Of a DNA stretch of 64,000 nt, positions 1-8,830 are shown piece by piece. This DNA comes from an uncultured Eubacteriales bacterium (GTDB taxonomy: Bacteria; Bacillota; Clostridia; Oscillospirales; CAG-272). Location of the stretch: assembly GCA_934394585.1 (NCBI GenBank), contig CAKRQU010000003.1, positions 1 through 64,000 of the forward strand, read 5' to 3'. Position 1 is the first letter of the stretch; the number at the start of each line of letters is the position of its first letter. Both the position numbers and the translations under genes were made by a program. A model generated the notes under the pieces. It did not search any database. It was not told where the DNA came from and worked only from the letters and a program-made list of their open reading frames with translations.

Positions 1-126
1 CGAAACGGCTTGACCAGTATATCACACTTATTCCACCTTGTCAATACTTTTTGCGAAAGTTTTTTCCCTTTTGTTGATATTTTTCTTTTTCAGGCGGCAA
101 ATCCGGGCAAAAGCAGCCGAAATATA

Positions 127-160
127 CGAAAAGGCTCACGCATTTTCGACCGTGAGCCTG
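127..160 (-). terminator. Intrinsic terminator overlapping the end of the DUF1934 gene
   Basis: On the minus strand a 9-bp stem (AGGCTCACG / CGTGAGCCT) forms around the stop codon of the DUF1934 gene and is followed by a short T run. The last codons of the gene form half of the hairpin. Positions 1-126 hold A/T-rich sequence with no supportable gene. Confidence 0.6.
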
Positions 161-567
161 TATTTTGCCTTTTGCATTATAAGTCCGCGCGATTCTATTG
201 TGTATTCCAGAAGCATCTCTCCGCCCTCGTCGTAGCTTATGCTGTTTTTTACATTCTGCGACGATATGACGAGGCTGAGCGCACCGAAAGCCAGCTCGTA
301 GGTGCAGGGATATCTTTTGCCCTGCTCAAAAACGCAGGACATACGTGTTCCGCCCGTGCGGGCAAGCGAGATTATATCCCGCTCTTCCGCATCAAACGAA
401 ACGGTATTTTCGACGATGTCGCCCTCGCCGGAAATATCCTCTTCATATTTTATATATATGCGTCCGGCACGAAGCTCCATTCTGCCGTCGCACGCGATAT
501 TTATATCGAGTTCATCTCCGTCGGGGTCGCGCTGCGTCGATTTTATTTTTATTTTAACGTCCTTCAT
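136..567 (-). CDS. DUF1934 (YwiB-like) small beta-barrel protein
   Basis: Soluble 143-residue protein without signal peptide or membrane segment. The alternating beta pattern, an early KIKIKSTQRD-type strand and a late YRLTVEN strand resemble the DUF1934/YwiB family, a calycin-like barrel of unknown function common in Firmicutes. I place the start at the ATG at 567 because it overlaps the gpmI stop as ATGA, typical of translational coupling; an upstream in-frame ATG at 594 would lie deep inside gpmI. It is the last gene of a two-gene unit behind gpmI. The biochemical role is unknown in the family. Confidence 0.7.
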   Translation of the reverse strand: MKDVKIKIKSTQRDPDGDELDINIACDGRMELRAGRIYIKYEEDISGEGDIVENTVSFDAEERDIISLARTGGTRMSCVFEQGKRYPCTYELAFGALSLVISSQNVKNSISYDEGGEMLLEYTIESRGLIMQKAKYRLTVENA

Positions 568-2219
568 TTCACGTCGATGAGGCTTTCTTTCCACATAGAG
601 GGCGCATTGTAGCCGAGCAGATTTACCGTGGTGGCGGCGATATTGGCAAGTCCGAAATCAGCCTGCGGCTTTACGGTATATTTATCCGCCGTGAAATTGT
701 CATAGACAATGCAGGGCACGGGATTGAGAGTATGGCTCGTTTTTGCCTTTGGCGAACCGTCGGCATTTGTTTTCACGGCGCCTTTCTTTTTGTCGATCTC
801 GTACATCTCGTCGGCATTTCCGTGGTCGGCTGTGATTATTGCCACGCCTCTCACATCGTCTACGGCGGCGATTATTCTCGCCAGCTGAAGATCCAGCGCC
901 TCCATGGAGCATATGGTAGCCTCGTAATTGCCCGTATGACCTACCATATCGCCGTTCGGGAAATTGGCACGGATATATTTGTATTTGCCGGATTTTATCG
1001 CCTCGATGAGCTTATCAGTGATTATGGCGCACTGCATCCACGGGCGCTGCTCAAAGGGAACGATATCCGAAGGAATTTCCACATAGGTTTCCGTTTTCTC
1101 GTCGAATTTTCCGCTCTTGTTTCCGTTCCAGAAATATGTCACATGACCGTATTTCTGCGTTTCGGAAATGGCAAACTGAGTAATACCCGTGCCGGCGAGA
1201 TATTCACCCATGGTATTTGTGATATGCGGGGGCGAAACAAGATATCTGGAAGGAATATGCAGATCGCCGTCGTATTCGAGCATGCCGGCATAAACCACCT
1301 TCGGCACGCGCACGCGATCGAATTTATCGAAATCGGCGCCGCCTTCGAAAGCTTCGGAAATTTCTATGGCACGGTCGCCGCGGAAATTGTAAAATACCAC
1401 GCTGTCGCCGTCGTTTATCGTGCCTACGGGCTTGCCGTTTTCGGCGATGACGAATGCGGGCAGATCCTGATCTATCACGCCTGTTTCGGCTCTGTATGTC
1501 GTGATGGCTTCCTCAGCCGTGGCAAACTGTCTGCCCTCGCCGAGAACATGAGTATGCCAGCCGTCCTCCACCATTTTCCAGTTTGCGCCGTAGCGGTCCA
1601 TCGTTATTTTCATTCTGCCGCCGCCGGAAGCTATTTTCACATCGAAATCCGCGGAGCGGAGCGAAGAAAGAAATTCTTCAAAAGGACGCACATAATCGAG
1701 CGCCGATGTTTCGCAGACATCTCTGCCGTCCAGCAGGATATGTATGCGAACGCGCTTCACGCCGTCCTCCTTGGCATGGGATATCATCGCTTTCAGATGG
1801 TCTATATGAGAATGCACGTTTCCGTCGGAGAAAAGCCCCATGAAATGGAGCACGGACGAATTTTCTTTCACATTGGAAATTATTTCGCCCCATGCTTTTC
1901 CCGCAAAAAGCGCGCCGCTTTCTATCGACTGCGAAACGAGCTTTGCACCCTGCGCAAAAACCTGACCGCTGCCGAGCGCATTGTGACCGACCTCGGAATT
2001 TCCCATATCGTCGTCGGAAGGGAGACCGACTGCGGTGCCGTGTGCTTTCAGCTTCAGACAGGGATATTTTTTCATGAGCATATCGAGCGTAGGCGTATAT
2101 GCCTTTGAAACGGCATCGCCGTCCTTGCCGTTTCCTATGCCCACGCCGTCCATCACTATCGTGACCACGGGGCCGGAAACGCCTATCGGATTTTTCATTT
2201 TATCGAGAATAAGACTCAT
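564..2219 (-). CDS. gpmI: 2,3-bisphosphoglycerate-independent phosphoglycerate mutase
   Basis: Cytoplasmic glycolytic enzyme that interconverts 3- and 2-phosphoglycerate through a phosphoserine intermediate, using two Mn2+ ions. The metal-binding DGVGIGN (Asp24) and the catalytic serine in GNSEVGHN (Ser75) are present, followed by LLDGRDV and, near the C-terminus, TADHGNADEM, which carries further metal ligands. At 551 residues it is longer than the usual ~510-residue bacterial enzyme, closer to the plant-like length class; the N-terminus carries an extra 15-20 residues before the first metal motif. A ribosome-binding site (AAAGGAA) precedes ATG 2219. It is driven by a perfect sigma-A promoter and overlaps the DUF1934 gene by 4 nt. 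Confidence 0.95.
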   Translation of the reverse strand: MSLILDKMKNPIGVSGPVVTIVMDGVGIGNGKDGDAVSKAYTPTLDMLMKKYPCLKLKAHGTAVGLPSDDDMGNSEVGHNALGSGQVFAQGAKLVSQSIESGALFAGKAWGEIISNVKENSSVLHFMGLFSDGNVHSHIDHLKAMISHAKEDGVKRVRIHILLDGRDVCETSALDYVRPFEEFLSSLRSADFDVKIASGGGRMKITMDRYGANWKMVEDGWHTHVLGEGRQFATAEEAITTYRAETGVIDQDLPAFVIAENGKPVGTINDGDSVVFYNFRGDRAIEISEAFEGGADFDKFDRVRVPKVVYAGMLEYDGDLHIPSRYLVSPPHITNTMGEYLAGTGITQFAISETQKYGHVTYFWNGNKSGKFDEKTETYVEIPSDIVPFEQRPWMQCAIITDKLIEAIKSGKYKYIRANFPNGDMVGHTGNYEATICSMEALDLQLARIIAAVDDVRGVAIITADHGNADEMYEIDKKKGAVKTNADGSPKAKTSHTLNPVPCIVYDNFTADKYTVKPQADFGLANIAATTVNLLGYNAPSMWKESLIDVK

Positions 2220-2264
2220 TTTTCATTTCCTTTCTTATTATATGCAGTTTTTTCTTACCGATTT

Positions 2265-2293
2265 ATTATATAACGAAGCGCCGCTTTTGTCAA
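2265..2293 (-). promoter_or_regulatory. Sigma-A promoter of gpmI
   Basis: Minus-strand TTGACA (2293-2288), 17-bp spacer, TATAAT (2270-2265), a full match to the housekeeping consensus. Transcription would start near 2258, about 40 nt before the gpmI ATG. Confidence 0.85.
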
Positions 2294-2317
2294 CGGGCAT
2301 ACGCTTTTTTATGCGGT

Positions 2318-3244
2318 TCATTTGTGCTTTTTTGTTCCGCGCTTCGGATAAAGCGGAACATTTTCCCCGCCGTTTTCGTTAAAGCCCTCGCCTATCGCCT
2401 GTGTGACATCGGTGAGTATCATAAAAGCTTTCTCATCGGCATGGCGTACTATTTTTTTCATCCTGTATATCTCGTTTTTCTTTACCACGCACATTATGGC
2501 GCGTTTTTCCTGCTTTGTATACCAGCCCTCGCTGTAAAGCAGCGTGACGCCGCGCTCCAGTTCATTTGATATTTCTTCCGCTATCGCCTCGTATTCATCT
2601 GAAAAAATCAGCGCCAGACGTGCTTTTTCAAATCCGCTCACGGTAAAATCGAGCGCCGTGGTGAAAAGGAATATCGCCACGCCGGAATACATTATCGTCA
2701 TGTAATTTTTCGTTATCACGGCGGCAAATACGACTACGGCGCAATCGCAGACGAAAATGAGCGTCGACGGCGAGAAATGCGGAAATTTCACCTTCAGCAG
2801 AAAACCGATCAAATCCGTGCCGCCCGTGGTATATCCGCGTGAAAAAAGGAGTCCCAGCGCCACGCCGAGTATAACCGCGCCGAGCACGGCGCAAAGAAAT
2901 CCGTTGTCCTCCGGAGATTTCACCCCCGGCGGGAAAATGCCGAGTGCGCCCGTCACATCTATGGCGAGCGACGACAAAGCCATGCCGAGTATGCCTTTCA
3001 CACTGGCGCGAATGCCGTAAAAGTAAGTGAAAAGCAGCATCAGCGGTATATTTATTATGATAATCATCGTGCCTATCGGTATATCCGACAGACCGGAATT
3101 GAAAAGCGCGGTGGCTATACCCGATGCGCCGCCCACATATACGTTCCCCGGGATGAGAAACATATTGTATGCCGCGCCGTAAAGTATACATCCGAAAATA
3201 AGATACGCCGCGTCTGTGATAATTTCGCGAAACCTTGCTTTCAT
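2318..3244 (-). CDS. YitT family membrane protein (DUF161/DUF2179)
   Basis: Integral membrane protein of 308 residues. The first ~205 residues contain about five to six hydrophobic segments, including the family-typical GNVYVGGASGIATAL and GYTTGGTDLIGFLL. The last ~85 residues form a soluble DUF2179 domain (RGVTLLYSEGWYTKQEK, then a TDVTQAIGEGF-like end). Length and domain order match the YitT family, whose transported substrate is unknown. The start at 3244 has a strong GGGAGG six bases upstream. It is monocistronic and divergent from the flippase gene. Confidence 0.85.
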   Translation of the reverse strand: MKARFREIITDAAYLIFGCILYGAAYNMFLIPGNVYVGGASGIATALFNSGLSDIPIGTMIIIINIPLMLLFTYFYGIRASVKGILGMALSSLAIDVTGALGIFPPGVKSPEDNGFLCAVLGAVILGVALGLLFSRGYTTGGTDLIGFLLKVKFPHFSPSTLIFVCDCAVVVFAAVITKNYMTIMYSGVAIFLFTTALDFTVSGFEKARLALIFSDEYEAIAEEISNELERGVTLLYSEGWYTKQEKRAIMCVVKKNEIYRMKKIVRHADEKAFMILTDVTQAIGEGFNENGGENVPLYPKRGTKKHK

Positions 3245-3315
3245 GCTGTGCCTCCCTGCATATTTGTTTTTATAAGGAATATAAATTTATAAAACGGAAA
3301 TCATGGGGTGAGAAA

Positions 3316-4875
3316 TTGAAAAGACTGCAAAAATTTTTCATGAATGCGCTGATAATGAGCATCTCCGCGATATTCATGCGCACCGTGTCCGTCGGCTGGG
3401 GCGCATGGGTGGCAAAAAGAATAGGCGCGGACGGCATGGGGCTTTTTTCTCTGATAATGAGCGTATATACATTTGCCGTCACGCTCGCCTGCTCCGGCAT
3501 CAATCTCGCGGTAACGCGGCTCGTCGCACGTGAAATCGGGCAGGGCAATGACAAAAACGCCGTCGCCGTGATGCGCAGTTGCGTAGGTTATTGCCTGATT
3601 TTCGGTATCGGCGCCGGCGTGCTTCTTTTTTCTTTTGCAAACCCCATAGCGGTAAAAATCCTCTGCGACGAAAGGACGGAAATGTCACTCCGTGCCCTGT
3701 CGGTCAGCCTGCCTTTCATCGCGCTTTCAAACGTTTTTTCGGGATATTTTTCCGCCGTGCGCCGCGTTTATAAAAACGCCGTTTCCGGCATAGCGGAGCA
3801 GTTTGTCAAAATAGGCATCACCGTGCTTTTTATATTTATCATCGCTCCGCGCGGGATGGAATACGCCTGCCTTGCGCTCGTCCTCGGCTCGTGCATAGCG
3901 GAAGCGCTCTCGTTTTTCTATATGCTCATACTCTATCTTTCCGATAAAAAGAAGCATCTTTCGGGCAAAAACGTCACGGGCGAAAGAAGCGATTTCATGT
4001 CGCAGATAGCGGGGATAGCCCTGCCCGTGGCGCTCAGCTCATATCTGCGCTCGGGGCTTGTCACGGTAGAGCATGTGCTCATTCCCGCGGGGCTGAAAAA
4101 ATCCGGAGCGGATGCCTCCGCCGCTCTCGCCGCCTACGGCACGGTCCACGGCATGGCATTGCCGCTGATACTTTTCCCTTCCGCCCTGTGCATCACCTTC
4201 GCAGGGCTGATAATACCCGAATTTTCCGAGCTGAATGCAAAATATACAAATGTATATAACAATACGCATATATGCTATATAGTAAAGCGTGCCGTGAAAT
4301 TTGCCTCGATATTTTCGATAGGCACGGCGGGGATTTTCATCACTTTTGCGCATCCGCTCGGCGATATGATATATCCCGGTACAAACGCGGCAAAATATAT
4401 CGCCGTGCTCGCCGCCGCCATCCCCGTGATGTACACGGATACGGCTGTGGACGGCATGCTCAAGGGGCTGGGACAGCAGCTCAGCTCCATGCGCTATAAT
4501 ATAATAGATGCCGCCGTGAGTGTGGTGCTCGTTTATTTTCTCATCCCGATATACGGCGTCGGCGGATACATAATCAGCGTTTTCGTATGCGAAATACTGA
4601 ATTTTTCTCTCAGCCTCGGCAGGCTCGTCACCGTCACGGGCGCAAAAATCTCCCTCCCGTCCGTCACGGCGGCTCCTGTTTTCTGCATAGCGGGCGCCTC
4701 GTCGCTTTCACTCATTTTATGCCGCGTGCTGAAATTTGTCCCCGATACGGCGCCGAAATGTGCCGCCGCCATATCAGCCACAGTCATTTTTTATATTCTC
4801 ATGCTGGCGGGGATATCGGCGCTTTCGCGTGAGGAGCTGCATTGGCTCGGCTCCGTGGTAAAGCGAGAAAGATGA
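3316..4875 (+). CDS. MATE/MurJ-superfamily lipid flippase, SpoVB-like
   Basis: Polytopic membrane protein (519 residues, about 14 hydrophobic segments) of the oligosaccharidyl-lipid flippase family that includes SpoVB, YtgP and Wzx. The N-terminal pattern (an amphipathic KRLQKFFMNAL lead, then GADGMGLFSLIMSVYTFA and INLAVTRLVAREIG) is typical of the SpoVB/YtgP branch. It probably flips cell-wall or polysaccharide lipid intermediates across the membrane. I choose the TTG at 3316, which follows GGGGTGAG; the open frame extends to 3235, but that part overlaps the divergent yitT start and looks non-coding. An ATG at 3340 is the alternative start. Presence of a SpoVB-like protein does not by itself prove sporulation. 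Confidence 0.8.
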   Translation: MKRLQKFFMNALIMSISAIFMRTVSVGWGAWVAKRIGADGMGLFSLIMSVYTFAVTLACSGINLAVTRLVAREIGQGNDKNAVAVMRSCVGYCLIFGIGAGVLLFSFANPIAVKILCDERTEMSLRALSVSLPFIALSNVFSGYFSAVRRVYKNAVSGIAEQFVKIGITVLFIFIIAPRGMEYACLALVLGSCIAEALSFFYMLILYLSDKKKHLSGKNVTGERSDFMSQIAGIALPVALSSYLRSGLVTVEHVLIPAGLKKSGADASAALAAYGTVHGMALPLILFPSALCITFAGLIIPEFSELNAKYTNVYNNTHICYIVKRAVKFASIFSIGTAGIFITFAHPLGDMIYPGTNAAKYIAVLAAAIPVMYTDTAVDGMLKGLGQQLSSMRYNIIDAAVSVVLVYFLIPIYGVGGYIISVFVCEILNFSLSLGRLVTVTGAKISLPSVTAAPVFCIAGASSLSLILCRVLKFVPDTAPKCAAAISATVIFYILMLAGISALSREELHWLGSVVKRER

Positions 4876-4943
4876 CGGTCACTTCATGCATATAGTATAC
4901 CACAAAAATACATCCGTATCAATATATTTTCCCGTAAAAAGGC

Positions 4944-4988
4944 AAAAAAGCAGTACAGCGGCGGAATTTCCGTCGCCGTACTGCTTTT
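4944..4988. terminator. Bidirectional terminator between flippase gene and kbl
   Basis: A long, nearly perfect hairpin (AAAGCAGTAC..GTACTGCTTT) with A and T tracts on both sides lies between convergent genes and can serve both strands. Confidence 0.8.
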
Positions 4989-5001
4989 ATACAGATGTAT
5001 A

Positions 5002-6192
5002 TTATTTCATTTCCTCGCGGACAGCCTTGAAGCAATCCACTACATACTTAAGCTGCTCTTTCGTATGCGAAGCGCACACCTGCGTGCGTATTCTCGCCTT
5101 GCCTTTCGGCACTACGGGATAAGAGAAAGCGACCACATAAACGCCTTTTTCCATCATGCGGCGCGCAAATTCGCCCGCCGTTTTTTCGTCGTAGAGCATG
5201 ACGGGTACGATCGGGTGCGTGCCCTCGATAATGTCGAATCCCGCTTCGGTAAGGAGCGAGCGGTAATATTTCGTATTTTCTTCCAGCCTGTCGCGCAGCT
5301 CCGTCGTTTCGGAAAGTATGTCTATCAGCTTGGAAGTCGTGGCGGCTATAGCGGGAGCAAGCGAATTTGAGAAAAGATAAGGACGGCTTCTCTGACGGAG
5401 CAGGTCGATTATCTCTTTTCTGCCGGACGTGAAACCGCCCGAAGCACCGCCGAGAGCTTTGCCGAATGTGGATGTGATGATATCTACTCTGCCCATCACG
5501 CCGCAATGCTCGCTCGTGCCTTTTCCGTGTGCGCCGACAAAGCCGGATGCGTGGCTGTCGTCTACCATCACGAGGGCGCCGTATTTGTCCGCGAGATCGC
5601 ATATTCCCGCGAGATTTGCTATTATGCCGTCCATGGAGAAAACACCGTCGGTAGCAATCAGCTTGATGCGCGCGCCTGCGGCGTCGGCTTCCTGCAATTT
5701 CGCCTCCAGGTCCTCCATGCTGTTGTTTTTATAGCGGTATCTCGTCGCTTTGCAGAGGCGGACGCCGTCTATTATGCTCGCGTGGTTCAGCTCGTCGCTT
5801 ATCACGGCGTCTCCCGCGGAAAGCACCGTTTCGAAAAGACCTCCGTTTGCATCGAAGCAGGAGGAATAAAGTATGGTATCATCAGTGCCGAGAAATTTGC
5901 TTATTTTCTGCTCGAGCTGCTTGTGAATATCGAAAGTACCGCATATAAAGCGGACGCTCGCGCATCCGTAGCCGCGGCTTTTGTAAGAATCTATCGCCGC
6001 CTGTATCAGCTCCTCGGAATCGGCGAGCCCGAGATAGTTATTGGCGCACATATTTATCATTTTCGCGCCGTCTGCGGTAGTAACTGCGGAGCTCTGCGGG
6101 GAAGCGATAACTCTTTCCCCTTTGAAAAGTCCGTCCGCCTTTATTTTTTCCACTTCGCTTTTATAAAAAGCGAGAGCATCTGTTTTATTCAT
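5002..6192 (-). CDS. kbl: Glycine C-acetyltransferase (2-amino-3-ketobutyrate CoA ligase)
   Basis: PLP-dependent alpha-oxoamine synthase that cleaves 2-amino-3-ketobutyrate with CoA to glycine and acetyl-CoA, the second step of threonine breakdown. NNYLGLAD, SCFDANGGLFE, VDDSHASGFVGAHGKGT and the PLP-lysine segment TSTFGKALGGASGG are all visible. Length from ATG 6192 is 396 residues, as in E. coli Kbl. This ATG has an AGGAGG box; the frame upstream to 6231 runs into tdh and is not used. It follows tdh by about 10 nt, so the two are co-transcribed and should pass the unstable intermediate on. Confidence 0.95.
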   Translation of the reverse strand: MNKTDALAFYKSEVEKIKADGLFKGERVIASPQSSAVTTADGAKMINMCANNYLGLADSEELIQAAIDSYKSRGYGCASVRFICGTFDIHKQLEQKISKFLGTDDTILYSSCFDANGGLFETVLSAGDAVISDELNHASIIDGVRLCKATRYRYKNNSMEDLEAKLQEADAAGARIKLIATDGVFSMDGIIANLAGICDLADKYGALVMVDDSHASGFVGAHGKGTSEHCGVMGRVDIITSTFGKALGGASGGFTSGRKEIIDLLRQRSRPYLFSNSLAPAIAATTSKLIDILSETTELRDRLEENTKYYRSLLTEAGFDIIEGTHPIVPVMLYDEKTAGEFARRMMEKGVYVVAFSYPVVPKGKARIRTQVCASHTKEQLKYVVDCFKAVREEMK

Positions 6193-6202
6193 ATTTACCT
6201 CC

Positions 6203-7246
6203 TCAGCCGAGCTTTGTCCAGTCGAGCACAACCTTGCCGGAATTGCCGCTGTTCATGGCTTCAAAGCCTTTTTCATAGTCCATTATATCAAAACGGTGCG
6301 TGATGATGGGTTCCAGATTGAAACCGCCGTGGATCATCGCCGCCATTTTGTACCATGTTTCAAACATTTCTCTGCCGTAGATACCTTTTATCCAGAGTCC
6401 CTCGAAAACTATCTTGTCCCACGGGATCTGCATATCGTTTTTCGGTATGCCGAGCATAGCCATTTTGCCGCCGTTTTCCATGGAATTTATCATCTGATTG
6501 AAAGCGATGGGGCTGCCGGACATTTCCAGACCCACGTCAAAGCCCTCGTGAATATCGAGGCTCTTCATCACTTCGCGAAGATCCTCGTTTTTCGTATTCA
6601 CAGCGGCGTTCACGCCGAATTTCTTTGCCAGATTCAGGCGGTAATCGTTGATATCGGTGATGACAACGTTTCTCGCTCCGCAGAAGCGCGCGATGCCCGC
6701 CGCCATGATACCTATCGGTCCCGCGCCGGTAACGAGGACATCCTCGCCGACGAGATTGAAGGAAAGCGCGGTATGCGTGGCATTTCCGTAAGGATCGAAT
6801 ATAGCATAGAGATCATCGGATATTTTGTCGTCGCAAAGATAAACGTTTGTCTGCGGGATTACGAGATACTGCGCAAAAGCGCCGTCGCGGTTTACGCCCA
6901 CGCCCTTTGCTTCACGGCAGAGGTGACCTTTTCCCGCGAGGCAGTTGCGGCATTTTCCGCAGACGATATGACCCTCGCCCGTCACTCTGTCGCCAACCTT
7001 GTATGCGGTTACGTTTTCGCCCACTTCGACTATTTCGCCGACATATTCATGACCTATCGTCATAGGAGTATGTATGGTTTTCCTGCTCCACTCGTCCCAG
7101 TTGTATATATGCAGGTCTGTTCCGCATATAGCGGTTTTGCGTATTTTTATTTTCACGTCGTTTTTACCGCATTCGGGAACGGGTACCTCGCGCATCCAAA
7201 GACCTCTTTCGGGGCGTTCTTTTACCAGCGCAATCATTTTTTCCAT
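6203..7246 (-). CDS. tdh: L-threonine 3-dehydrogenase
   Basis: Zinc-dependent medium-chain dehydrogenase that oxidises threonine to 2-amino-3-ketobutyrate with NAD+. Catalytic zinc ligands occur in AICGTDLHIYNWDEW and GHEYVGEIVEVG. The four-cysteine structural zinc site is in CGKCRNCLAGKGHLC, and the nucleotide-binding glycine motif is VTGAGPIGIMAAGIA. The length of 347 residues is normal. It is the first gene of the tdh-kbl operon and has a perfect sigma-A promoter. Together the pair turns threonine into glycine and acetyl-CoA with NADH release, consistent with amino-acid fermentation or glycine supply. Confidence 0.95.
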   Translation of the reverse strand: MEKMIALVKERPERGLWMREVPVPECGKNDVKIKIRKTAICGTDLHIYNWDEWSRKTIHTPMTIGHEYVGEIVEVGENVTAYKVGDRVTGEGHIVCGKCRNCLAGKGHLCREAKGVGVNRDGAFAQYLVIPQTNVYLCDDKISDDLYAIFDPYGNATHTALSFNLVGEDVLVTGAGPIGIMAAGIARFCGARNVVITDINDYRLNLAKKFGVNAAVNTKNEDLREVMKSLDIHEGFDVGLEMSGSPIAFNQMINSMENGGKMAMLGIPKNDMQIPWDKIVFEGLWIKGIYGREMFETWYKMAAMIHGGFNLEPIITHRFDIMDYEKGFEAMNSGNSGKVVLDWTKLG

Positions 7247-7291
7247 AAATTTTATCCCCTTTCAGGCAAATGCCTTTTTTATTACGATTTG

Positions 7292-7320
7292 ATTATATAC
7301 CTCTTCCATTTATATGTCAA
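7292..7320 (-). promoter_or_regulatory. Sigma-A promoter of tdh-kbl
   Basis: Minus-strand TTGACA (7320-7315), 17-bp spacer, TATAAT (7297-7292). Start of transcription is expected near 7285, about 40 nt before the tdh ATG. Confidence 0.85.
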
Positions 7321-7404
7321 GTAAGTATAATGTTAAGTTTAATAAAAATTTTCATAATCCGTGCAAATTTTCAAAATGCTATGGATTTTCGCTTTAAAGA
7401 GTGC

Positions 7405-7410
7405 TATAAT
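7405..7410 (+). promoter_or_regulatory. -10 element upstream of rbfA
   Basis: TATAAT lies 55 nt before the rbfA start on the plus strand. The -35 region 17-18 bp upstream (around 7382) is only a poor match, so only the -10 is supported. It would drive the rbfA-nrnA-truB run. Confidence 0.45.
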
Positions 7411-7464
7411 ATATAAAGATAGATATAATTACAACTTATGCCGAAAGGCAGCAAGGAGGGATAA

Positions 7465-7860
7465 ATGTCAAATTTCAGAAAAGCAAGGATAAATGACGAA
7501 TTCATGAAAATAACAGCCGATGCACTGCGCATGGTAAAAGATCCGCGCGTCAGCTCCAGAATGATCACCGTAACGCAATGCGATGTTTCGGGCGATCTCA
7601 AATATGCGAAAATCTATTTTTCGCTTCTCGATTCCGATGAAGAAACTGTAAAGGACGTGCTCCGCGGACTGAAAAGCGCGCGCGGTCTTATCCGCCACGA
7701 GATAGCGACGAAGCTGAATATGCGTATCACACCCGAGCTTACCTTTGTCTATGACAATGCCATAGAGCGCGGTGCGAATATATTCAGGCTGCTCAAGGAA
7801 ACAGGCACGGAAAGCGCCGCATCCGAAGAAAAAACGGAGGCTGGCGATGATGACAAATAA
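7465..7860 (+). CDS. rbfA: 30S ribosome-binding factor A
   Basis: Small KH-fold protein that binds maturing 30S subunits and helps 16S rRNA 5'-end processing and cold adaptation. The hallmark segments are present: MKITADALRMVKDPRV near the N-terminus, then VSGDLKYAKIYFSLL and GLIRHEIATKLNMRITPELTFVYD. The 131-residue length is normal, with a short acidic tail. The start is preceded by AAGGAGG. It overlaps nrnA, and the order rbfA-nrnA-truB is the usual tail of the nusA-infB operon in Firmicutes; nusA and infB are not upstream here, where tdh lies divergently. Confidence 0.95.
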   Translation: MSNFRKARINDEFMKITADALRMVKDPRVSSRMITVTQCDVSGDLKYAKIYFSLLDSDEETVKDVLRGLKSARGLIRHEIATKLNMRITPELTFVYDNAIERGANIFRLLKETGTESAASEEKTEAGDDDK

Positions 7861-8830
7861 TGCAAATTCATCCGTAAAGGCGATATGCCGTCTTCTCTCG
7901 GAAAACGATAATTTTGCCGTATATACGCACGAAAATCCCGACGCGGATACGGTAGGCTCCTGCTTTGCTCTCGTGCGCGCCCTGCGCCTCGCGGGAAAGC
8001 ATGTCTATCCCGTGTGCTGCGATAAAATTCCCGTTTCGCTCATGTTTCTGACGGGTGGCGAACGCGATTTTTCCGAGGACAGGCTCCCGGCGGATATGAA
8101 AAATATTTTCCGCATCAGTGTAGATGTGGCTTCCCCAAGCCAGCTCGGCATATATAAAGACAGGGCAAAGGAAATGCGCCTCGTGCTCGATCATCACAAA
8201 ACTCACGAGTCGTATGCGCCCGTGCGCATAGTCGACCCGCAGGCAGCCGCCTGTGCGGAAATAGTTTACCGCATAGTAAACCGCATGCTCGCAGGCAGAA
8301 TACCCGAGGATATCGCTTCTCTGCTTTATGCGGCGCTCGCGGCGGATACTGGCGGTTTCCGCTATGCGAACACCACGCCTTTCACGCACAAAATAGCCGC
8401 CAAGCTCATAGAGCACGGCGTAAACCATGCGAGTATATGCCGCGATCTTTTCGAATGCAAAACAAAAAGTGCGCTCGCAGCCGAAGCTTTTGCCATGGCG
8501 AATGTGCAATATTTCTGCGGCGGCAAAATCTCGTATATCCGCATGACCGAGCAGGATAAAAGGGCGGGCAGATTTGATGAGGAAGATACATACGACGTAA
8601 TCAATGCAATACGGCGTGCCGACGGCGTAAAAGTTGCCGTTTTTGCCCGTGAGCGTGCCGACGGCACATATAAAATATCCACGCGTTCATCATGCGATGT
8701 GGATGTATCGAAAATATGCGCCATTTTCGGCGGAGGCGGACATTTCGGTGCGGCGGGCTGCGTAGTCCCTGCCGCCGAAGCGGACGATGCCGTGAAAAGA
8801 ATAATAAAGGAATGTGGTTTCGATGAATGA
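7847..8830 (+). CDS. nrnA: DHH/DHHA1 phosphoesterase, NrnA-type
   Basis: Cytoplasmic nanoRNase/pAp phosphatase family: it removes short oligoribonucleotides and/or 3'-phosphoadenosine 5'-phosphate with Mn2+. The DHH-domain motifs are ENPDADTVGS near residue 30, then VDVASPSQLG, VLDHHKTHE and AADTGGFRY; the DHHA1 glycine motif FGGGGHFGAAGC is at the C-terminus. Start ATG 7847 (or the adjacent ATG 7850) follows GGAGG and lies inside the end of rbfA, which indicates translational coupling. The exact substrate preference (oligoRNA, pAp or cyclic dinucleotide breakdown products) cannot be read from sequence. Confidence 0.88.
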   Translation: MMTNNANSSVKAICRLLSENDNFAVYTHENPDADTVGSCFALVRALRLAGKHVYPVCCDKIPVSLMFLTGGERDFSEDRLPADMKNIFRISVDVASPSQLGIYKDRAKEMRLVLDHHKTHESYAPVRIVDPQAAACAEIVYRIVNRMLAGRIPEDIASLLYAALAADTGGFRYANTTPFTHKIAAKLIEHGVNHASICRDLFECKTKSALAAEAFAMANVQYFCGGKISYIRMTEQDKRAGRFDEEDTYDVINAIRRADGVKVAVFARERADGTYKISTRSSCDVDVSKICAIFGGGGHFGAAGCVVPAAEADDAVKRIIKECGFDE